A stretch of DNA of 48,362 nucleotides, from contig JANYHM010000054.1 in assembly GCA_025359065.1 (NCBI GenBank), forward strand, positions 1-48,362, read 5' to 3'. Shown one piece after another: positions 43,396 to 48,362 of the stretch. Each line of letters opens with the position of its first letter. Position 1 is the first letter of the stretch. The DNA comes from Synechococcales cyanobacterium GL140_1_metabinner_5_sub. GTDB taxonomy: Bacteria > Cyanobacteriota > Cyanobacteriia > Cyanobacteriales > Chamaesiphonaceae. A program made the translations under genes and the position numbers. Under the pieces are notes generated by a model. That model did no database searches. It saw only the letters and a list, made by a program, of their open reading frames with translations, and had not been told where the DNA came from.

Positions 43396-43938
43396 ATGGA
43401 GTCGCAATCAACAAAATTTATGCCAAATCGAATTTTAGAATGTCATACGGCTTGGTTACTTGGGTATGGAGGATATTTACTATTGTTATTTTTGCTCAGT
43501 GTTACTGGTGTGTTAAGTCATCTTCCATCTTCATTTCACAATTTTGATCTGCAATCGCCAAGGCTCGAACTCTTGCTGTTTGCTCCATCACCAGTCATAG
43601 GACTGCTGTCTTGTCTCTATATTTGCCTCAAAGCTAAGGTGCGGTACCCAGAAGTTGATGCACATTGTCGAGAAGCTGTCAACTTTCAGGTTTCGTATAC
43701 CGGATACCAGACAATGACTATCTTCACTTTGTTAGAGAGTTTAGACAATTCTGGAGGGATCACTGCAAATTCATTTGGTGACTCTTTTGGTAGACTGGCA
43801 TTGGTTCTAATATTTTCACCAATTGTTCCACTCATTGAGTTGAGTCGATTTATTGCTACAGTTATTGCAATTAAAAAGATTTCCAAAGGAGAATTTTATT
43901 ACTATCCTTTTAATCTACGATTCTGGCAACGATCTTGA
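43396..43938 (+). CDS. DUF4870-like membrane protein
   Basis: A 180-aa membrane protein with about four membrane segments (TAWLLGYGGYLLLLFLLSVT, LLLFAPSPVIGLLSCLYICL, LALVLIFSPIVPLIELSRFI). It shows the family pattern of a central AHCREAVNFQVSYT and a C-terminal GEFYYYPFNLRFW. The function of the family is unknown. It ends 39 bp before the first attC-like site and points toward it, opposite to the cassette genes, so it is unclear whether it belongs to the array or to the flanking chromosome. Confidence 0.7.
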   Translation: MESQSTKFMPNRILECHTAWLLGYGGYLLLLFLLSVTGVLSHLPSSFHNFDLQSPRLELLLFAPSPVIGLLSCLYICLKAKVRYPEVDAHCREAVNFQVSYTGYQTMTIFTLLESLDNSGGITANSFGDSFGRLALVLIFSPIVPLIELSRFIATVIAIKKISKGEFYYYPFNLRFWQRS

Positions 43939-43977
43939 GAGTAAGTTGCTTATTGCTTGTACTGATAGATTAGGGCG

Positions 43978-44057
43978 GTCTAACGGCTTGCGCTTCACCG
44001 GACGGCATCATAACCGATAGTTTATTTCGCCGTCCCGCGTGCAAGCGCTTGTTAACT
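43978..44057 (-). other. attC-like integron recombination site 1
   Basis: An 80-nt imperfect palindrome. On the minus strand it opens AGTTAACAAGCGCTTGCA and ends GAAGCGCAAGCCGTTAGAC, fitting the R'' (RYYYAAC) and R' (GTTRRRY) core sites of attC; only one R'' base deviates. Inner arms GGACGGC and GCCGTCC (44000-44006, 44029-44035) pair around a variable centre. The stop codon of the restriction endonuclease gene (44052-44054) lies inside it, as expected for a cassette gene and its attC. Confidence 0.8.
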
Positions 44058-45038
44058 GCTTTTGTCATGAGGGCCGAGAAAACGCTCACCATTAAAATGA
44101 ATCAGATGGTCTGGGTTATCAGCAATCCACACTTCAGTTTCCCATGCAATATCAGCCGCATTCTTGCGAAATTCAGCACGATCTGGAAACGCTGTCACAT
44201 ACACAAGACCAGCTTTACAATCTTTGAAGGCTTCCTCAAGTTCAACCCAACGCTTTGGAGATATGGGGCCATGACTAGTAACTGCTTCAATCAAAAATAG
44301 CCATTTCCGAACTTCGTCATACACTACAACATCTGGCAATTTGTCATGTGACATTGGGGGTACATCCAATAATTCTAGGTATTCTGCTTCTAAGAACATT
44401 AGCTTTCCACCTTCCTTTCGACTGCTAGCGGTATCACCAATGTATAACAACCGCCCCCCAACACCGATGAAACGAGAGCAGAATTCGTGAACAATGTCGG
44501 CGTGAAGCTGATTATGCTTACCAGGTGATAGTGTAATGGTTTCACCGCTTGGTAAGCTAATTGGAATTTTATGTAGATCGAGCGCACGTTCGTATTGTGC
44601 CTTCAATTCGGGCACAGCGTCTTTGTAATCTTGAACTTTCCCCAACCAGCCACCATGTGGGTATTCCGCCAAAATCTCTAACATTGACTGATTCAATGAA
44701 TAGTTATTGTCTTTGCTATTGGTTGCTCGTGTAGGGTCATCTCGGTTTTGATCGACAATACGGGCTTGCTCAAATTGATGAAGTGTTTGTCGTCTAATGG
44801 TCTCGCGGCTGTTCGGTTTATAGTCCTTTCCATATTCATTACGGATGAATTCCATGATATTCACGGTTGGCAAAAGCGGTGCTGTTGAAGAACTCCAGTC
44901 ATCTAAAGGCTTTGTATTAGCTAGTGCTAAAAATACCCATGCAGATCGCTCGTTACATTGTGCTTTGGGCAGCCCCAAAGCAGTCAATAATGCTTTTGCT
45001 TCATTCAGCTTTTCTTTTTGTTTTACCGTGAATTCCAA
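44052..45038 (-). CDS. BsuBI/PstI-family type II restriction endonuclease
   Basis: A 328-aa protein matching the BsuBI/PstI family (sequence CTGCAG in the characterised members). Seen are [55 protein letters not shown] and [15 protein letters not shown] and downstream K/R residues of the nuclease core lie in the DVVVYDE...LIEAV region near residues 235-255. The start is TTG 45038, with AAGGAG 7 nt upstream. It follows the methyltransferase gene after 10 bp. The region is poor in CGATCG words compared with the backbone, supporting transfer as an integron cassette. Confidence 0.9.
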   Translation of the reverse strand: MEFTVKQKEKLNEAKALLTALGLPKAQCNERSAWVFLALANTKPLDDWSSSTAPLLPTVNIMEFIRNEYGKDYKPNSRETIRRQTLHQFEQARIVDQNRDDPTRATNSKDNNYSLNQSMLEILAEYPHGGWLGKVQDYKDAVPELKAQYERALDLHKIPISLPSGETITLSPGKHNQLHADIVHEFCSRFIGVGGRLLYIGDTASSRKEGGKLMFLEAEYLELLDVPPMSHDKLPDVVVYDEVRKWLFLIEAVTSHGPISPKRWVELEEAFKDCKAGLVYVTAFPDRAEFRKNAADIAWETEVWIADNPDHLIHFNGERFLGPHDKSS

Positions 45039-45048
45039 ATTTCACTCC

Positions 45049-46578
45049 TTACATTGAATTTACTACACCAAGAACCGGATTCACGATCAAATCAATTATA
45101 GCCGTTTCAAAAAGCTTCAACTTTTGTACTTGATCGCCAATTTCTTTTATTTGGTCGCGGGATGGAAATTTCATTACCCTTGTTTCAGTGGCATTTACTT
45201 GTGTATTTCCAGAAATGCACCTGAAATACTTATCCATAAATGATGAATTAAGAACAGTCGCAAGGCCAAAGGCTTCAATAGTAGATAATTCACTACTTAA
45301 TATACCAATATAGTTTATTTTGTTACCAAAAGCAATCGACTTACAACAGTGCATATTGGCAAGGTGAACACTAGCTACTAAGCGACGTTTTTCGTCCTTG
45401 GATGAAAAACGTTTTAGCAACACATAAGTACCATTCTTCACCGTATGTTTGTCATGGTCTTGATTAAGCTTGAAGGCTACGTCTTTCTTGTGATTACCTA
45501 TCCAAGTTGCAGTTAATGGTGTCACATTATGTGGACGATAAAGCGGAACTGTATTTTCCGCGCTAGTGTCTTCGGTAATGTATTGGCGGGTAAGGTGTTC
45601 GACAACACGACCAGTCGAGATAAAATATCCGGCATCTTCAAACGTGGTTTTAAAAGTTTCAGCTTGCTTTAAAATACTAGCAGCATAAGCTGATTCAGGA
45701 ATTCTAATTATTCTTTGGTCATTTGAAGAATCGATGATTAAATGAGCTGGATATTGATTTTCATCAGCATTGTTTATATTGACATCGCAGTTACTCGATC
45801 GAACTGTTATCGTGTCGACTGTATTGCCTTTAACGAAGTAGCAAATAATGTTTTCTTGAAGCACCGCTGAGTTGTCATTATTAAACACCTTGTCTCGGTG
45901 TTTGAAAATATGAATTAAGCTCAGCGCTGATTCGGTTAACAAGTATTCACGAAAACCCTTAAAATATAAACCATTTGTGAAGCTGCGAGGTGTTATCGTT
46001 ACCATTTGACCGCCAGCTTTCATGCAAGCCATTACAACTGCAATAAATGAAGCATATATATTCGGATCGCCGTGATACAAATCGGCTACCGCTTTAGCAT
46101 AAGGGGAATCTTTTGCACTGTATTTAAAGTATGGCGGGTTAATTACCGATATATCAAAGGGCTGAACAGTTTTTTCTTTATCTGGTCTAGCAATCACAAA
46201 GTCTTCACAACAAATTTCGTAAGTAAATGTTCCTAGCTGTTCGCAAAATAAATACTGAACGATATTCAGCGTTTGTTTAAGGCTGGCAACTGCCTCGGAG
46301 TCTAGTTCGTACAATACAGCATGAACAGTCTTACAACCCATACTCAAGCAATACAAAGCAGTAGATGCAGTTAATATACCAGTCCCTGCGCCAGCATCTA
46401 GTATGCGAATAATCTTACTTTTGGGCTTGGCAACCAGAGATGCCATGTAATCGGACACAACAGACCCTGTGAAGAACTGCCCTAAGATCTTCCTGCTTTC
46501 TAATGATTTAGATCTGAGAAACGCACTTTGAAGGGTAATAATATTGTCTTTTTGTTCAATAAGTGCTTGCCGATTCAA
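45049..46578 (-). CDS. BsuBI/PstI-type adenine-specific DNA methyltransferase
   Basis: A 509-aa N6-adenine methyltransferase. It has the SAM-binding motif RILDAGAGTGILTAS near residue 60, the catalytic ISVINPPYFKYS motif near residue 144, and a C-terminal target-recognition half ending VMKFPSRDQIKEIG. The family pairs with BsuBI/PstI endonucleases and protects CTGCAG. The start is TTG 46578, with AAAGGTG 7 nt upstream. Both genes of this pair use TTG starts. It precedes the endonuclease gene, so methylation can come first. Both genes lie between attC-like sites 1 and 2, making a two-gene cassette of about 2.6 kb. Confidence 0.9.
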   Translation of the reverse strand: MNRQALIEQKDNIITLQSAFLRSKSLESRKILGQFFTGSVVSDYMASLVAKPKSKIIRILDAGAGTGILTASTALYCLSMGCKTVHAVLYELDSEAVASLKQTLNIVQYLFCEQLGTFTYEICCEDFVIARPDKEKTVQPFDISVINPPYFKYSAKDSPYAKAVADLYHGDPNIYASFIAVVMACMKAGGQMVTITPRSFTNGLYFKGFREYLLTESALSLIHIFKHRDKVFNNDNSAVLQENIICYFVKGNTVDTITVRSSNCDVNINNADENQYPAHLIIDSSNDQRIIRIPESAYAASILKQAETFKTTFEDAGYFISTGRVVEHLTRQYITEDTSAENTVPLYRPHNVTPLTATWIGNHKKDVAFKLNQDHDKHTVKNGTYVLLKRFSSKDEKRRLVASVHLANMHCCKSIAFGNKINYIGILSSELSTIEAFGLATVLNSSFMDKYFRCISGNTQVNATETRVMKFPSRDQIKEIGDQVQKLKLFETAIIDLIVNPVLGVVNSM

Positions 46579-46656
46579 CTATTTTCACCTTTGCCTATAA
46601 GTCTTACAAGCATTATCTCTCATTTGACTCAGTTTAAAACGCAATATATCTTGTAC

Positions 46657-46738
46657 AGCTAACGACCCCGCACCCGCCGCTAGTAACCTTTCGCACCGAC
46701 TAACTTAATACAGTCGGTGTGCAACGGGATTGTTAGAC
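46657..46738 (-). other. attC-like integron recombination site 2
   Basis: An 82-nt imperfect palindrome. On the minus strand it opens GTCTAACAATCCCGTTGCAC, close to the classic TCTAACAATTC attC start, and ends GTGCGGGGTCGTTAGCT. Inner arms CACCGAC/GTCGGTG (46694-46700, 46713-46719) pair around a 12-nt centre. It starts 14 bp after the stop of the SDR gene, the normal position for a cassette's own attC. Confidence 0.82.
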
Positions 46739-46752
46739 AGGATTTTTGCTTG

Positions 46753-47505
46753 CTACGTAAGGTTTAGCCCTCCATCCGAAATTATAATCTCTCCCGTAAG
46801 ATAGTGACTTGAAATAATCATAAAAGCTAACTCTGCTATCTCTTCTGGTTGCGCTCCACGACCCATTGGAGATCGTTCTTCCCACAGCTTTCGGGCTGCT
46901 GTCCAATTTTTGCTCATTGGGGTTTCAACTAAACCTGGTGCGATCGCATTCACACGGATCGAGGGGGCAAGATTCAATGCAAGCAGCTTTGTCATATGAT
47001 TTAAAGCTGCTTTACTTGCAGAATATGGAATTGAGGCTCCTTTTGGGCGAATTCCAGCATGAGAACTAATATTGAGAATACAGCTAGGGCATTCACGACT
47101 AGATGATTGACGTAGAGCATTTTCAGCCTCTGAAATCAGTGTCCAAGGTGCAATGACATTGACTTCATACAGATCTCGCCAGATCTCTGGTGTAGCTTCT
47201 TTGAGCGATGTATGTGGAATTGTCGCACTAATGCCTGCATTATTGACCAATACATCTAATCGTCCATAATGTGATAAAACTCTAGCAATCAAGTCGCGGG
47301 CTTGGCTTTGATCGGACAGATCTGCTTGAAAATAAGATGCCCCAGCATACGCTTCAGCTAATGATTGCCCTGCCAGCACGGAAGACTTGGAATGAAAAGC
47401 AACGGTAAATCCGTCTCCAGCAAGTCGCTTCGCGATCGCCATCCCTATCCCAGATGTCGAGCCAGTCACAAGCGCAACTCTTTTCCCCGCTCTATCTTCA
47501 GTCAT
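46753..47505 (-). CDS. Short-chain dehydrogenase/reductase
   Basis: A 250-aa classical SDR. It has the cofactor motif TGSTSGIG at residues 15-22, DVLVNNAGIS near 88, catalytic Ser in LNISSHAG near 147, YSASK near 161-165, and the C-terminal GEIIISDGGLNLT. By family it is an NAD(P)H-dependent oxidoreductase of the 3-ketoacyl-ACP reductase/glucose dehydrogenase-like group; the substrate is unknown. It lies between attC-like sites 2 and 3 as a single-gene cassette, with only 46 bp between its start and site 3. Confidence 0.93.
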   Translation of the reverse strand: MTEDRAGKRVALVTGSTSGIGMAIAKRLAGDGFTVAFHSKSSVLAGQSLAEAYAGASYFQADLSDQSQARDLIARVLSHYGRLDVLVNNAGISATIPHTSLKEATPEIWRDLYEVNVIAPWTLISEAENALRQSSSRECPSCILNISSHAGIRPKGASIPYSASKAALNHMTKLLALNLAPSIRVNAIAPGLVETPMSKNWTAARKLWEERSPMGRGAQPEEIAELAFMIISSHYLTGEIIISDGGLNLT

Positions 47506-47551
47506 AATCTTTCTCTTCTGGATTTCTTTTCACTTTCCTTGAGCTAATTCT

Positions 47552-47629
47552 GCCTAACGGCTGGGAGTTGAGCGGATGGCCTTGCACCCTAAGCGTGAAC
47601 CTCCATTCCGCTCCAACGACTTGCTATGT
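47552..47629 (-). other. attC-like integron recombination site 3 (degenerate left core)
   Basis: A 78-nt imperfect palindrome. On the minus strand it opens ACATAGCAAGTCGTTGGAGC, with R'' differing from RYYYAAC at two bases, and ends CAACTCCCAGCCGTTAGGC with a perfect R' (GTTRRRY). Arms GAGCGGAATGG and CCATCCGCTC pair with one extra-helical base, a normal attC feature. The TAG stop of the peroxiredoxin gene (47624-47626) lies within it. Confidence 0.72.
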
Positions 47630-48184
47630 GGCGTTGCTTTGCAGCCAGTCAACAACTTCATAAGCATTTCTATCGGGAGGAAACACTGGATAGAAAACTT
47701 TGACAACCTTTCCATCTTTTGCTATTAACGTAACTCGTTTGAGTAGTTGTATTCCTCCTATCTCAAACATTGGCAACTTAAGCATCTTGGTAAATCTCAA
47801 GTCAAAATCGCTCAAAAGCTCAAATGGTAGATGAAGTCACCCTACCGCTTCCACCTGATATTCAGTGCTTTGTGTACTAAGCCCAAAAACCTTTGTTTTC
47901 AACTCGCCTAGCTCTTGGTAATGATCCCGAAAAGCGCAGGATTGTGGCGTACACCCCCTTGCTCCAGGAATCTCGTCCCATCCATCAGGTAGCGAAATAC
48001 CAGGCTGACCTGTCATTGGGTAGCAATAAATGACAACATAACCTAGAATTTCTGACAGATTTACATCTTTACCCTGCGTTGAAGATAAAGTAGTTGATGG
48101 CAAAACCTGCTCCAACAGGTGATTACAATCACCATCATCTGCTGGAACAGGTAAACTCTTTGGTAATTTTGCAAGATTTTCCAT
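47624..48184 (-). pseudogene. Peroxiredoxin gene interrupted by an in-frame TGA
   Basis: Two minus-strand frames in the same phase, 48184-47837 and 47836-47624, join into one 186-codon peroxiredoxin. The catalytic region is GARGCTPQSCAFRDHYQEL (Cys78, Cys83), and the C-terminal half reads LHLPFELLSDFDLRF...VTLIAKDGKVVKVFYPVFPP. The TGA at 47837-47839 is codon 116, in EAVG-stop-LHLPFELL. Homologues commonly carry Arg there, so CGA to TGA explains it. The start is ATG 48184, with AGGAAAA upstream. The truncated product keeps both cysteines but loses the last third of the fold. It forms the fourth cassette-type gene, bounded by attC-like site 3; its promoter-proximal side runs to the window edge. 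Confidence 0.8.
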
Positions 48185-48362
48185 ACGGTTTTCCTGTTTG
48201 TGTAACTTAACGCTAAACTTTAACAATAGTCCGGACAGATTTCAGGAAAAGTCAAGCCCTAAGAGTACCGTGATGTATGAGTTTTTGGTAGTTTGGGTGT
48301 AATTTAATTAAAGTTGGGTTTAAACCAAACTGCTCCATAAATAACTCGAATAAGTGCTCATT
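48185..48362. other. AT-rich region upstream of the peroxiredoxin gene
   Basis: 178 bp to the window end with no open frame. On the minus strand TTGACT (48255-48250) could be a -35 element, but no good -10 follows at 16-18 nt. No attC or integron integrase sequence is recognisable; the integrase, if any, would lie further right. Confidence 0.35.

Noticed and set aside
47837-47839. TGA in the peroxiredoxin gene as a selenocysteine codon
   Set aside because: The position is not a catalytic cysteine site; both catalytic cysteines are encoded normally upstream, so a nonsense mutation is simpler.

Overview
The window is cyanobacterial chromosome. It carries a ycf54 homologue (Mg-protoporphyrin ester cyclase subunit), CobN, a GTA-N8-TAC NtcA-type site in front of a nitrite reductase operon, and a very high density of CGATCG/GCGATCGC (HIP1-like) words in the backbone genes. 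I cannot name the genus. All statements come from reading the sequence; no database search was run.

Layout. (1) 1-640: the 5' end of an IS630-type transposase gene at the left edge, abutting a gene that seems to have lost its N-terminus. (2) 644-6223: two overlapping genes for FHA-tagged redox proteins (FHA + flavin reductase + 2Fe-2S; NapH/NosR-like 4Fe-4S membrane protein + FHA + cNMP-binding domain), then a cysteine-dioxygenase-like cupin. (3) 6688-14497: a large vanadium-haloperoxidase-like protein with a DUF4114 tail, cysH and cobN. (4) 14498-18630: a nuclease gene broken by one in-frame stop, then nirB-nirD with an NtcA site. (5) 18631-22871: two tandem membrane-anchored HEMLH proteins, a SagB-type oxidoreductase and a small membrane protein, all on the minus strand. 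(6) 23212-25802: two-domain histidine phosphatase and a degenerate dihydroorotase. (7) 25883-30506: a 4.6-kb transposon-like unit with 28-bp imperfect terminal inverted repeats and an exact 9-bp target duplication. It carries a VirD4-like ATPase and two unrecognised genes but no recognisable transposase. (8) 30574-43087: housekeeping and envelope genes (phoH, SLH-barrel protein, pdxJ, ycf54, rhomboid, tRNA-Ser, DUF4132, HEAT protein, VanY-type peptidase, modA, modB). (9) 43978-48362: an integron-type gene-cassette array on the minus strand with three attC-like sites of 78-82 nt. They punctuate a PstI/BsuBI-type restriction-modification pair, a short-chain dehydrogenase and a peroxiredoxin gene with an in-frame TGA.

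The two most notable items are the transposon-like unit (7) and the cassette array (9). The backbone genes fit a phototroph with assimilatory sulfate and nitrate metabolism (cysH, nirBD, molybdate uptake), B12 synthesis (cobN) and chlorophyll synthesis (ycf54). The window also shows several kinds of gene decay: two clean nonsense mutations, a gene cut by an IS, a modB without modC and a dihydroorotase without its metal ligands.
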